Shown one piece after another: positions 23,443 to 34,349 of a stretch of DNA of 64,000 nucleotides. How positions within the stretch are numbered: position 1 is the stretch's first letter; the number at the start of each line of letters is the position of its first letter. Source of the DNA: Timema cristinae. Its lineage: Eukaryota > Arthropoda > Insecta > Phasmatodea > Timematidae. The stretch spans positions 17,508,890 through 17,572,889 of the forward strand of contig JBCFYV010002255.1 of NCBI GenBank assembly GCA_039000515.1, in the 5' to 3' direction. The position numbers and the translations under genes are program-made. The notes under the pieces are model-generated. The model searched no databases. It saw nothing but the letters and a program-made list of their open reading frames with translations, and had not been told where the DNA came from.

Positions 23443-23500
23443 ATAATAATTATCTTACCAATAAGCTTTTGGAAGAGTGGAAGGAAGGAAGTCTTATCAC
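22170..23500. other. AT-rich sequence with a dispersed repeat and (AC)n
   Basis: 23208-23300 shares 'gctgccatctgttagacaat' and its surroundings with 29896-30000. A C-rich patch is at 22918-22945 and (AC)n at 23409-23440. No gene seen. Confidence 0.5.
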
Positions 23501-23511
23501 ATATACAAATA

Positions 23512-24788
23512 CAAGGTGATCTATTTAAAACAATAATAATGTTTTATTTGAATACATCGTAGTGCTTTCAAACTACTCTGGAGCTTTAGGAATTTAATGT
23601 ATTTGTTTCGAGATGGTGCATCAAAACAGACGAGGATTTGTCATCTTTTTTCACCATAGTCACTATCCTTGTGAAGATGCAGTGCATTCAACAGCAAAGC
23701 AACAATTGTTCTTTGTGGAAAACCTACTGAACAACAAACTCAAATCACAGCAACACAAAGAACATACCAGAGGTAATTTGGTGTTCGCAACCCTCCAGAG
23801 AGTAACACAATACAAGCGTTGGTACACAAGTTGGAAACATCTGAAACTCATGTTGAGTGAAACCAGCAAGCATCGTTCGTCTGCATTGCCGACGGTTACT
23901 GTGTACGTTCAGGGGCGACTGCTGTGGTCACCGCGTAAGTCATTGAGGGGTATGTCCTGGGAGACAAGGTACTCTTACTCTATTTGTCAATGAGCTGCAA
24001 AGAAGGCTAAGCTGAAGCCATATAGAATTACGGCTGTTCATCAACTGCTGGAGCCAGGTAAAACAAAACGAGTGAAATATTGTCGTTGTCACTGTCCAAA
24101 ATCCTGGATCACCATCCATTACATGGTTCACAGTCTAGGGATGGTTCCGCCTGTGTGTCAACGTGAATTAACAGAACATACGCATTTGGGCCATGCCATT
24201 TGTGAAGAAACTTTGTACCAAACGAAAGTCGAAGTTTAGTGTGTAATATCCGAAAAGTCAGTCGGATTATTTTCAAAGGAACTGTAAATACTGCACAATA
24301 CACACGCATGCTCATGGTATTAATTGAGCGAGTGGATGATATTGAGTTGCATCAGAGTTACCTTCAATCGGACCCTTTTTTGTCACGCCTCATTTGAGTC
24401 CATGGAACTGATCCAAAGTTTCTTTTGACGAACGGATAATCTCTAAGAACTTGTGGCTACCAAAATCACCGGATTTGACATCACCATACTTTTTATAGGG
24501 GGTTATTTGAAAGAGTCTACAATACACGCCCTCAGATATTGGACGATTCGAAGGAGAACATTACACGCGAGTTCAGACAACACAATGCTTCAACGAACGG
24601 CCAGGGACATGGAACGACTTGTTCAGTTGTGTCTTGAGGCGAAGAGAAGTTATTTTCAGCTTTTAATGTAAAGGTAAAGTAATCTCCCAGAGATACTGAA
24701 TACTTCACACTTAATATATTGTTACTTGCACCATTCGTGTTAAAATAAATACATAATTAAATGCATCAGTTTTATATGAATCACTCTG
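23512..24788 (+). mobile_element. Complete but dead mariner-like element
   Basis: A 1277-bp element flanked by TA (23510-23511, 24789-24790). The ends are imperfect inverted repeats: 'caaggtgatctatttaaaac' at the left and 'cagagtgattcatataaaac' read from the right. Length and TA target are typical of mariner. Confidence 0.8.
23613..24672 (+). pseudogene. Degenerate mariner-like transposase
   Basis: In shifting frames the plus strand gives an N-terminal helix-turn-helix region (near 23613-23990, ending 'SPRKSLRGMSWET'), then 'KAKLKPYRITAVHQLLEPGK' (24010-24065). Pieces of the catalytic domain follow: 'ICEETLYQTKVEV' (near 24200), 'LIERVDDIELHQSYLQSD' (24325-24375) and a C-terminal 'DDSKENITRELRQHNAS' (24541-24590). 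The order matches IS630/Tc1/mariner transposases of the 'EELK' type common in insects. In-frame stops and at least five frame changes are present, and the usual SDEAHF-like catalytic motif is unreadable. Confidence 0.75.
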
Positions 24789-24799
24789 TATTTGTTTAA

Positions 24800-25615
24800 T
24801 ATCAATGTTTATAGAATGTAAATAGATTACTTTTACTACCAGCAGAACATGGTTTGACCTATGAATAAATCAAAAATATCGTTAGTAACTTGTGTTAATA
24901 TTTTCCTGTCACAAATACCCACTACCCAGTAATAAAGGTCTACTCTGCATAGCAAAATAGCTTGATATTCCCAGATTGAAAGACAAAATGCCTCACAATA
25001 ACATTAATACTGGACGCATTTCGCATGTAATATACTTCCATTATGTTGTTCATAACAAAGCAAATACTTGTGTTTTTATAAAAAATCAAACTACATTCAC
25101 ATAATGCACTGCACACCCCAGTGAACCTAATAAAACACCAGAAAGAATAGATTGGGCGGGGGTAGGGGGGGTAGAGTGGTAATTTCACCAAGTGCAGTGT
25201 GTATGTACAAAGCAGAGGGGGCTCATTGATTGATTATCGATGGTATTTATATATTCGTTATTCAAGGGAAGGGGTGTTATAAATGCAAACTAAAATAATA
25301 ACAACACTTCCAGCAAAGCCCTGTTTATGGGGACGACATTCCAGCATAGCGAAAGCATTATGGATCGAATTAGTGCGAGAATAATTGATTGGGTTGTTGG
25401 GAAAACCGATCAAGTCAAGAAGTTTTTTAAGTGTTTTTTTTAGCGTAAGCTCTGCCTGCTCAAGTGTGGTCAAGAATGTTTTTTTTTTCACATACACGTA
25501 TACATCTTTTATTGATTAATGGTATAGTACAATTTTCTAGCAGGTATACTGAGGACACGTATTTATTATAGATCGGGTGATCAAATACTCTATTCTTCGA
25601 GCCCCTAAAATACTA
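24800..25615. other. AT-rich sequence, nothing recognised
   Basis: A G-rich patch lies at 25151-25175. No coding or element signature is supported. Confidence 0.5.
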
Positions 25616-25624
25616 TAGTAAAGT

Positions 25625-25915
25625 TATAATAATATTATTATTATTATATTATTATTATGTGTTGTATCTTACAACAGGTCCATTTCTTTTGTCATTAAAA
25701 CTTAGACCACCAATTGCCCTGTCCTCTGCTTCCTCCTTTATCTCCCGGTATTTTCTTCTTTCCTTCAAGTCATCGAATATTTGAATCCTCCTTCTTGCTA
25801 AGTTCCTCTTTTCCTCAACCTTGCCTTCCATAACGTCGTGCAGAAGAAATTTCCTGCTAAGTATGTATATGTCCAATCCAGTTTACGTTGTATCGAATAA
25901 TTACATCCAAAATGG
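25625..25915 (-). pseudogene. LINE 3' end, copy 1 (minus)
   Basis: On the minus strand the frame gives 'RRIQIFDDLKERRKYREIKE' preceded by 'LLHDVMEGKVEEKRNL', then 'GPVVRYNT' and a stop. A (TTA)n run on the left (minus-strand tail, 25622-25660) marks the 3' terminus. This C-terminal pattern (basic 'RRRxIQxLDDLKExR' then 'GPVVRQ') is common at the end of RTE/I-like LINE ORF2 proteins in insects. The 5' part is absent. Confidence 0.65.
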
Positions 25916-25999
25916 TTCTCTTCAAACCCACTCTTTTCAAGACTTATTCATTTGTCACCCGGTCTGTTCTGATGGGTCAAGGATAATGTTTCTCAAATC

Positions 26000-26250
26000 C
26001 AAATCTTAAATTTTATTTAGAATCTCTAATCCAAATTCGAATCTTCGATTTTTTTTTTTAATTTACAATTTTGGTTAAAATGAAAATATTTAGAATTTAA
26101 TTTCTAAAAGGTTGTTCAAAGCTTATTGCCACTGACAAATTTATTTGGTTTGTCATGTCTATTACACCATGACCAAAATATATTTTTATGAAATTAATTA
26201 GATTAATTATATTTTATCTTGTCCTTGTTTTTTTTTGTGATTTTGTTACT
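26000..26250 (+). repeat. Dispersed AT-rich repeat, related to 27840-28345
   Basis: 'attcgaatcttcgat' and 'gcttattgccactgacaaat' followed by 'catgtctattacaccatga' correspond to 'attcgaatcctcgaatc' and 'gcttgatgccaatgacaaaa' plus 'catgtccattacgtcataa' in the later copy. The element type is unknown. Confidence 0.45.
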
Positions 26251-26574
26251 CTTACAGTTACACCAGTTTATATAATTCTTTCTACCAATTTCTTAAAATT
26301 TATATTTGAAGTCAAGGTATTCAAGATAATGTATTAAGATTTTTACAAATCTCGAATTTCTCGAATAAAGTAGAACCTCATAAATCTGGACCCTATTAAA
26401 CCGGAATTAACTTGATCTGTTCAGCCCCTTTCCCAAAATAATACATTAATATATGCCGATGAAATGTGTGCTAAGGTAAAACAACAGAAGATCAGTATTT
26501 TTTTCAAACCTGTTGGTGTGGTATGTGTGTGTGATATGCGGTGATGAGTTTGAAACTGAGGGAGAAACAAATGA

Positions 26575-26845
26575 AATGGGAAGATAACTATTTTGGATGT
26601 GATTATTCGGTGCAAAGCAAACTGGATCGGACCCATTCTTAGGAGTAATTGTCTTCTGCACGACATCATAGAAGGAAAATTTGAGGGGAAGAGGAGCTTA
26701 AGAAGAAGGAGGATTCAAATATTGGATGATTTGAAGGAAAGAAGAAAACTCTGGAAGCTTAAAGAGGAGGAGAGGCAGAGGATAGGGTGCATTGGTGGTC
26801 CAAGTTCAATGGTAAAACGAATGGAGCTATTGTAAGACAGATCAT
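26575..26845 (+). pseudogene. LINE 3' end, copy 2 (plus)
   Basis: The reading frame gives 'CKANWIGPILRSNCLLHD', 'IIEGKFEGKRSLRRRRIQIL' and 'DDLKERRKLWKLKEEE', the same protein segment as the minus-strand copy at 25.6 kb, with which it forms an inverted pair about 0.7 kb apart. It lacks upstream reverse transcriptase sequence, so it is a 5'-truncated or eroded copy. Confidence 0.7.
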
Positions 26846-26849
26846 CTAT

Positions 26850-27835
26850 AGTCTGATTTTGGTAGGAAGAACAGTAGAAGTTGGTTACTAAAGTTACTAA
26901 AACAATTTTAATATGTTTATACTTAGTCATTCTATCTGCATTCATCACGTTTCATATATATTATCAATTCCCGTAAATTAACAAAAATAACAAATTAAAT
27001 GTTATTAATATTGGTCGCAAAAGATATGTTTGAATTTTTTCCACTGTTCTTCTTACCAAATTCTGGGTATAGTAATAATATTCAAGCTAAGATTGAACAC
27101 ATAGAAACAAACAAATGGCATAGCTGTTTCTCAAATGGTAACCATTCAGTTACATCAGGGATGATATTTAGTGTAGCACTGGTGGGAAAGTGGGAAAAGG
27201 CGGTAGACTCGTTTTGTCTGCTTTGTCAGTGGCAAAGTATTAAAACCGAATCTTAGCCAAGTATACTGAGGTGTTTATTGCTTTATACTCTCTTCATCTA
27301 TCAATCACGCAAATTTGGGTAAACTACCTCTAAACCTACTCTATCTCAACCTCGTTAGGGTAAATAAACAAATATACAGGACGAATTGTATCAAGCCGAG
27401 AAGAAAGGGAAAAAAAAATCTACTAAATAAATACAGGGCTATAAGAACACAAGACTTACAAACTGATGCCCTTGAGCCGTGAAGTCTAAGTAGTTTGACA
27501 CATAATTGCACTTGGTCATCGTTTGTGAGGTCAGGGTTCAAATCACTATCGAGAGGTAGTTTTCTCACATAACTTCTTGATCTTTACAGCTTGGTTTAAA
27601 ACGTTCTGATGGACGTATAGTTTGTTTTATTAAACAAGACCTTCAAAATAATAATATACGAAATAACAACTAAATTACCATCCAAAGTCCAATTTTCATA
27701 AAGAAGGCCTTATCTGATACCTATAAAAGCTACTAAATATACTTTAACGTATTCATACGTCAATCAAGTGATCAATAATTGTTATGTTTTTATATATATT
27801 ATCAATACCTCTAAAAACACCACCAATATTTAGAG
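26850..27835. other. Sequence with SINE A scraps, no gene
   Basis: 27275-27365 resembles the middle of SINE A ('cacgcaaatttgggtaaact') and 27515-27565 a B box ('gtcagggttcaaatcact'). They are too eroded to be given as separate copies. Confidence 0.35.
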
Positions 27836-27839
27836 ATGG

Positions 27840-28345
27840 TTTGAATCCTATATTTCTTGAATTCTAATTGTTAATTTTCTCAAAAAATTCGAATCCTCGA
27901 ATCTTTACTAATGTACAATTTAAGTTAGAGTCAAATTTTTTTTAAACATTCATTTGTCATTTATATGAGATATTTATCGTGCACTTTCTAAACTGACGGT
28001 ATATATTGGAACACGACAAAAAAGCTGATTTAAATCTAGGACAGACACAACATCCAGTCCCCTTTCCGTTCATTCATCACTGTGAGAGAGGAAACTCACT
28101 TTTCATCAACGATACATTTTTCGGCTATGCCAGAAACCGAACCCGGGACACTTAGCTCAGTAGAAAGACACACTCACGACTAAGCTAAGGTGTTGGACTA
28201 TTAAAAAATTGAATTAAAAAATAAGTTTTTTTTAAGGCTTGATGCCAATGACAAAATTAATGTTATTTTGTTTTTCATGTCCATTACGTCATAAGCCACA
28301 GGTAGAATAATTTTACAATAAGTTAATTATATTAATACAATTCTC
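27840..28345 (+). repeat. Dispersed AT-rich repeat split by SINE C
   Basis: This is the second copy of the repeat at 26000-26250. Its two halves (about 27840-27960 and 28205-28345) flank a different, tRNA-like element. Confidence 0.4.
28038..28198 (-). mobile_element. SINE C copy 1
   Basis: About 160 bp shared with 39686-39850, on the same strand in both places: 'acaacatccagtcccctttc', 'tcatcactgtgagagaggaa', 'gaacccgggacacttagctc'. On the minus strand the end reads as a tRNA-like head ('accttagcttagtcgtgag' then 'cccgggttcggtttctggc'). The body is unlike families A and B. Confidence 0.6.
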
Positions 28346-28365
28346 TCATTTTTGTATTACTACTA

Positions 28366-28684
28366 TATTATATTATTATGATTATTATTATTATTATTAT
28401 TATTAACATCGCATCTTACTACCCGTTCGGGTTATACGCACTTACGCTAATATGTAATGGTAGAGTGATTGTGAGATGGAATGGAGGACCTACAGTTTAA
28501 CGTGGGATCCGAACCACGGCAAAGGCCTGGCATCTACACAAATTCACAAGTTGTGATTAATACACGTCTTGTCAGAGTTGAAGGAAGGGTTTGGTAATCA
28601 GATAAATCTGTGCTGGGACCGAGGATTGAACCCTGGACCCCAAGCACAGAAGTGCAACATCTTACCCCTAGACCGCCAGGTGAC
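28366..28684 (-). mobile_element. SINE B copy
   Basis: From left on the plus strand: (TTA)n tail, tail complement 'cccgttcgggttatacgcac', body 'gaaggaagggtttggtaatc', B-box complement 'gaccgaggattgaaccctgg' and A-box complement 'ttacccctagaccgccaggt'. This is a near full-length copy of the family first seen at 18030. Confidence 0.85.
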
Positions 28685-28811
28685 AGACATTTTTTTTTCT
28701 TCTAATGTTGTATTTGATATCCTCTTGATATTTTTAAGAATTTCTAATCCACAGATTAATATAAAAGTCAAGAGATTCGAGCGTCCCATATACTCATTAA
28801 ATATATAGAAA

Positions 28812-29325
28812 CCCGCTTCGGTGGTGCGTGATCCAATGTGCTACTCTCGCGGTAGTCTGGTCCGCCGATGACGGATAGATCAAGGTTAGAATATAGGTCA
28901 AGTGGGCTGAGGTTTTTTTTTCCTAAATGATTTTACACTCTCCTTCCATTCAAATGTAGGTAAACTTCATATTAATATAACCTTCCTAATCCCTCAAATT
29001 ATTAGAGCACCTTGTGCTGGCGGCCGGGGTTCAATCCTCGGTCCCGGCAAAGATTTATCTGATTACCAAACCCTTCCTTCACCTCTGACAAGACATCTTG
29101 TGAATGTGGGGAATGCCAGGTCTCCACCGTGGTTCGGATTCCACGTTAAACTGTAGGTCCTTCATTTCATCTCACAATCACCCTACCATTACACATTAGC
29201 GTAAGTGCGTATAACCCGAACGGGTAGTAAGACGCGGTGCTAATAATAATAATAATATTAGAGCACCTAATTAGCACATAAGCGTTTAACCCGAACAGAC
29301 AGTAAGACGCGGTATTAAAAAAAAA
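28812..29325 (+). mobile_element. SINE A interrupted by SINE B
   Basis: Head 'cccgcttcggtggtgcgtga', middle 'ttacactctccttccattca', then an insertion at 29012. The tail resumes at 29268 ('taattagcacataagcgttt', 'aacccgaacagacagtaaga') and ends in an A run. The host copy is clearly older than the inserted one. Confidence 0.85.
29012..29255 (+). mobile_element. 5'-truncated SINE B inside SINE A
   Basis: It begins just before the B box ('ccggggttcaatcctcggtc') and runs through the family B body to the shared tail and (TAA)n. A perfect 12-bp duplication TATTAGAGCACC flanks it (29000-29011 and 29256-29267). The truncated 5' end and target duplication together indicate reverse transcription at the target site. 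Confidence 0.92.
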
Positions 29326-29649
29326 TCTAGCATGTTATCAATGTTGTACGCAAAAATAATTTGTATTTTCAAAAGATTCTTCTTAAGAAAATTGGTCTGT
29401 AGGTTAAAGGCTAGCACATGCCTGTAAGCACCGCTTTGAACAAGCCCATTTCTACATTATTTTGTATGTAAATGGAGAAAAATTCTACTCAGGGATATTT
29501 TACGGACTAATATGAGCCGATGTAATATGCCGTAATGCGAGTCTATCATTAAAGGGCATAACAGGTACCGCCTGTAGTCTACCTTTTAGAAACATTTGTC
29601 CAACAATATATTTTTTTCTCTGTTTCACATCTATTTGAATACTTAAATT

Positions 29650-29825
29650 AATGGGGAAGGAATACTAACGGTATAGTTTAAATTAAATTCACCAGCATTT
29701 GTGTAAAGAAAGTAGGGGAATAAAAAATGGACATACGGCCGTTAATTTAACCCCAATCTCTCCATCACCAGACAAACCAAACCATACGAGATTGACTCCT
29801 TATACTGCATGGCCAGCGATATGGG
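29650..29825 (-). mobile_element. SINE A copy, degenerate
   Basis: 'caccagcatttgtgtaaaga', 'ccccaatctctccatcacca' and 'cttatactgcatggccagcg' match the middle, B-box flank and head of family A on the minus strand. The tail is not preserved. Confidence 0.45.
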
Positions 29826-29999
29826 TAAAAGCATATTAAATAAAACAGAAGGGTTCATGGAAAAAATAAAGGTGAAGGCCAATCTTAACTATAATTTAGC
29901 TAGTGCTGCCATCTGTTAGACAATTATGAAACCTTTATTATAATACACTTTAGATTGTAGTTTAAAAACTGTATCGGTCATATTTTAATTAATAAAAAG

Positions 30000-30590
30000 A
30001 AAGATATATACTGGGACACATATGGGGTTTGAGATATTAAAGTTGTACTGGAAAATTTGTGTAGTGTGACTGTCCCCTTTTTTCAATTTTACACTTAATT
30101 TTATTTATTTGTCTAACTTTTTCAGTTGAAAATTATTATATCGTTGAGCTTTGTTGGCTCAAAGAGATGAAATCGGCTTTAAAACACGATAGAATCCTTC
30201 TGATCCAATGAATCTTTGAGCAGCTCAATTATTCACGATGCACTGAACACCAATGCACCAGTGACCGCCCCATAATGCAACACCGTTTATGCCAAGCTGA
30301 TTAACAAACATGAACATAAACAATTTTGTAAGTAAAGTACGTTTATGCACCGACAGACTGTTAACTATTTAATTAATAATTTCAACAACGACACCATCGA
30401 TGCGAGGATGAAAATGTTTTGTTGATGGTGGGGTATGAATTATTTTAGATGATACAAAACAAACAACCACGTCAACTGATTTCACTTTATAGAACGTTGT
30501 AAGAGAGGGGAAAGGGGGGAGGACGCATAACGTAAACAAAACGATCAATATAGCGGTTATGAATAGGTCTTAACATTACAAATGTATCGG
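30000..30590. other. Unrecognised AT-rich sequence
   Basis: No element end or coding signal is supported. Confidence 0.4.
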
Positions 30591-30598
30591 AGGAGGAT

Positions 30599-30602
<4 letters not shown>

Positions 30603-30640
<38 letters not shown>

Positions 30641-30889
30641 TTTAGCACCACGTCTTACTAACCGTTCGGGTTATACGCTTTAAGTACTAATTACGTTAAT
30701 GGATTTAGGAATTGGGAAGGTTGGATTAGAGGAAGTGAACCCGCATTTGCGTGGAGGGAGAGTGGAAAACCATTTAGGAAAAAAACACCACCAGTTCACC
30801 CGACCGAGATTCGAACCTCGATCTCCCCGTCCTCAGCAGTCAAGCTCAACACGACAAGCGCGTTAGCCAACTACACCACCGAGGCGGGT
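30603..30889 (-). mobile_element. SINE A, full-length, with 10-bp duplication
   Basis: The minus-strand copy runs from head (complement 'aactacaccaccgaggcggg' at the right) to a long (TAA)n tail at the left. GAGGATTTAA flanks it at 30593-30602 and 30890-30899. It is very close to the 4244 copy, including 'gtcctcagcagtcaagctca' in the head, so it is a young subfamily member. Confidence 0.9.
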
Positions 30890-30904
30890 GAGGATTTAAC
30901 AATT

Positions 30905-32215
30905 TCATTAATTAGTGTACTTGTAAACCTTTTACGTTCACGCGACCCTTAAGATAAAGTAAGTATTGTGATCGTAAAATAAAGGTTAATTTGAGATTTA
31001 GATGTAGGTGACGTTTCATAAACCCCTACACACAAAAAGGTAGTTTTGGCGAGGATATCTGTCTGTTTATATCTCGGTTTAGAGTCGAAACAATTATATC
31101 GATTGGGCTAAAGTTTTGTGTATAAGATTTTAATATTTTTCCCGTGAATTTTTTTTTTTTAATATCGATCCATCCAACCCTAAAAACTAGGAGTAGTTTA
31201 GTTAGAGGTGGAAAAATCAATAAAATAAAATAAAAATAAATTTTATATAAATCTGATATAACAATTTTGATAAAAATTCGTTTCTAAGCAGTGTTTTTAA
31301 CATTAAAAACAAAATAGAGAATTTTATTTTTTCATGAAAAATTACTCAGGCAGATTACACCTTCAGTTTTTAATTGTTATTTTTAAATACGAAATTAATT
31401 GTAACAATTACCAAGTTATAGGGCTGTTAAAGATAAAACGCATTTATTTTAAAGAATATTTTCAGAGTTATAGATAAATATATTATTTAAGAAAATAGAG
31501 ATTTGGAAAATGGAGAGTTAAAAATGCACCGAACCAATAATACGTTTATGTAACAGTGTATATTATTTAATGTATGTTACTTGGTGAAATGCGGTGTTCT
31601 TTTTCCCCCTATTATATTGCTTTTGCAATGTATACTATTTCAATTCACATATATTATGAACTATACGTATAATTTAGACAATTGATTGATAAAGTTTGTG
31701 TAATGCACCGTACCATTTATTTCATTAATGTTTAATCTTGTTGATTACTTATGGTAGTATTTCTTTTTATCATTGATTTATTTCCATCATAAATAAATGT
31801 ATCAAATGACAAACTTAATAATTTTTTACTAACAGGCACAGTAAGAATTGCTAAATATATATTCTATCAGATTATTATCAAGAACAATTTTCAATTAATT
31901 AATTATAGTAAAAAAATTGGACAACCTTTCTTAGTTTATAATGTAATTTGGTATGTCAGGGTCCCAGCCAGGTGCAATTCTGGGTTTAACTTAAAAATGT
32001 ATCATTGTTAAAAATTGAAATTTCCACTTTTATTGACAAGGGGTATTGTTTCTGTTATGAATCAAAGTCATTTTGTAAGTTGTGCACTGATATAAGTAGT
32101 TAGTTCAGAAAATGCACCCTAAAGAGAGAATTTAGGGGAATTATCCCAATGGTCACCAGGGTTGGTAAACTAGGGTAAGCTAGTTTTAAGACTCACACTA
32201 ACTCCACACCTCCAT
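30905..32215. other. AT-rich sequence, nothing firmly recognised
   Basis: 31025-31200 has the 'tatctgtctgtttatatctc' style seen in old insect dispersed repeats. No gene was found. Confidence 0.4.
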
Positions 32216-32219
32216 TTCA

Positions 32220-32797
32220 CTATTATTACATCATCTCATTGGAAGGTACATGTAGACAACCTCCAGAGGTGTTCTCTGGTCACCGCTCTCTGCCACTTGA
32301 GCGACGAATTGTCTACATACAGGCGAATGAACTGAATGTGATGTCTTTCCCGATCAGTAATGCCATAAGCTAAAAAAGAAAAAGGATGTGGTGTGTTAGT
32401 CGTAGAAAATTTGTTCGCACGTGTTCTAGCAGTTTGCGAGACGTTTCCAGAAATTTTTGAACGGATCCAGAAGAACATGGTTTAGCGTTGAAATAGGTTG
32501 AATATTTTGAACAACTGTCGTAATAATTTGTGATGCTATATATATAAAAGGTTGTGTGCATGTGGTTCAGACTTTCAGTCAAATATTCCTTGTTCACTTC
32601 ATACGTAACAGGATGTCAATACCATGAGGCCGGATGTGTACTTCTGAAATCACTGACGCGTGTTGCTGACCTGCCCCTGTGGGGCGGGGGAGGCGGGTAA
32701 ATAAAGGTTTCTGCCACCAGATTGCTTACATCAATCCACTCCTTTTGTATCCCCTAATACCTCTCTGAGTTTCGCACATGAATTATGAGACACGGTG
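32220..32797. other. GC-richer patch with possible transposon right end
   Basis: It ends 'gaattatgagacacggtgta', which read from the other strand would be a TA-flanked CACCGTGTCTCATAATTC terminus of mariner style. No matching left end was found. A minus-strand open stretch (32236-32478) has no domain I recognise. There is an AATAAA at 32700. Confidence 0.25.
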
Positions 32798-33089
32798 TAT
32801 GGATACGTATGATTGCCGTATTATTATTAATTTTTTTTTAGAAAATATGATTTGTTTAACAAAGTTTCTTAGCCATTTGGACATTTATTTTTATAGTTTC
32901 ATATTTTTTAACTTCCTTCGATTGGAAATAATCATTTATTATAGGTATTTAAAGTGCAGATTTTGAACTTACTGATTATATCAGTAAAAGATAATTTCTA
33001 TGAGCGAGAACGGAAGAGCTTACAATTTTGCCGGGAAAGGTATTTTCGTATACCTAAGAGGATTATTTTACATAACACATTCTAAATAG

Positions 33090-33212
33090 GACCAAAGGCT
33101 TTACTTCCCATCCATTGCTCAAAGAAAGATCCATTGACACCGGTTAGGTTTGAACCCACGAACCTCGCGGTCTGAAGGTGAGCACATTACCCCAATACCA
33201 CCAAGGTCGACA
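33090..33212 (-). mobile_element. tRNA-like SINE head, separate family
   Basis: The minus strand reads 'ggtggtattggggtaatgtg' (A-box-like) and 'gtgggttcaaacctaaccgg' (B box), about 35 bases apart. The downstream body is not family A, B or C. Confidence 0.5.
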
Positions 33213-33253
33213 TAGAATGAAGTGACAAAGTAGTATTTAAACAAGTCCAAGAG

Positions 33254-33278
33254 TTTTTTTTTTTTTTTTTTTTTTTTT
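33254..33278. repeat. 25-base T tract
   Basis: Uninterrupted poly-T; possibly the reversed poly-A tail of an unidentified retrocopy. Confidence 0.9.
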
Positions 33279-33342
33279 AGTTTCTAACTCCACCGTTCAC
33301 TCCTTCTTCACTAAAGTAACCGCAAATACAATAAATCGGAAA

Positions 33343-33560
33343 CCTGCTTCTGTGGCCGTATGATTTAACGCGCTATTCTTGAACTAGGCTAAACTACCGA
33401 TGACGAGGGGATCGAGGTTGGACTCTTGGTTCAATTATTCTGAGGGTGTTTTTTTCAAAATGGGTTTACACTATCCCTCTACGCAATTATGGTTAAATTT
33501 CTTAATAATATAACCTTCCTATACCTTAAATCATTAATGTGATTAGTACATAAAATGGTA
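33343..33560 (+). mobile_element. SINE A copy, tail lost
   Basis: 'cctgcttctgtggccgtatg' head, 'gatcgaggttggactcttgg' B-box region, and a middle through 'gattagtacataaaatggta'. The terminal tail is replaced by the tRNA-like pair that follows. Confidence 0.6.
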
Positions 33561-33561
33561 A

Positions 33562-33632
33562 TATGGACATGGAAATCAAACCAGGACTGTTTGGGCTAGC
33601 GTACCAATGTTCCACTACTTACCTAGTCATGG
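33562..33632 (-). mobile_element. tRNA-like head, minus member of a head-to-head pair
   Basis: Complement reading: 'actaggtaagtagtggaaca' and 'cctggtttgatttccatgtc' with tRNA-like spacing. It faces away from a plus-strand relative starting only about 10 bases to the right. Confidence 0.45.
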
Positions 33633-33642
33633 TAACATTAAG

Positions 33643-33712
33643 GATGGCTCAGTGATAAGAGCATTGGTACAAAGAGCTTAAGATCCTTGGTTAGATTCCC
33701 GTGTCTATATTG
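33643..33712 (+). mobile_element. tRNA-like head, plus member of a head-to-head pair
   Basis: 'ggctcagtgataagagcatt' (A box) and 'ccttggttagattcccgtgt' (B box), followed by a T-rich stretch. It resembles its minus-strand neighbour ('gtgtctatatt' versus 'atgtccatatt' after the B box), so the two are inverted copies of one family. Confidence 0.5.
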
Positions 33713-34059
33713 TAATTTTTTTTACCAAATTAGATTTGTTTTAAGTATCAGAATTGATCCTATAGCTAGCCATCATGTATAATTTTGTGTTACATACTAT
33801 CCCTCTTCGATGACTTTATTGTTGTTTGTAATCAATACATTATTTAATTTACTGTTTTGTATCCTTACATAGCGTTTTGTATGAATGAACATCTAAAAGG
33901 ATAATTTTCCTACAAAAATCCTGATAATTTATAGTAAGATTTTGGTAAGAAAACAAATCTCGCCATTAATTAAAATAAAAAGTCCATACGCGTCTTTTAG
34001 ACTACACAATAATAGTATTACATAGTTTAACATAAATAAAATTTAAAGATATTTTAGCT

Positions 34060-34138
34060 TTGCGGTCTAGTGGTCATAGTTCCTGCTGGCTACAGACCCA
34101 TAGGTCCAAGGTTTGATCCCCAGCACTTAAAAAAAATA
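34060..34138 (+). mobile_element. Short tRNA-like sequence with A tail
   Basis: 'tgcggtctagtggtcatagt' (A box) and 'ccaaggtttgatccccagca' (B box), then an oligo-A run directly after. It is either a minimal tRNA-type SINE or a retrotransposed tRNA-like pseudogene. A functional tRNA fold is not evident. Confidence 0.5.
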
Positions 34139-34349
34139 TTCTATGAAGCAATTAGTCTGGACTTATTTTTTTTCATTGCGGTTTGATAAAACTTGGCTTT
34201 TGACAATTTAGTCCAAGTTGGGTTTCAATTTACAATATTATACAGTATTCTTTGTTTTTGATTTATGCTTTTAATTTATCTAATAACTATCCGGTTAGGA
34301 TCCTAAGCCTAGTCCTATACCTAGTTTACTTAAATCTAACTTAAACCTA

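Noticed and set aside
34060..34138. Functional tRNA gene
   Set aside because: A and B boxes are present but no complete acceptor/anticodon pairing is evident, and an A run follows. Treated as a SINE-type pseudogene; the same reasoning applies to the other tRNA-like heads.
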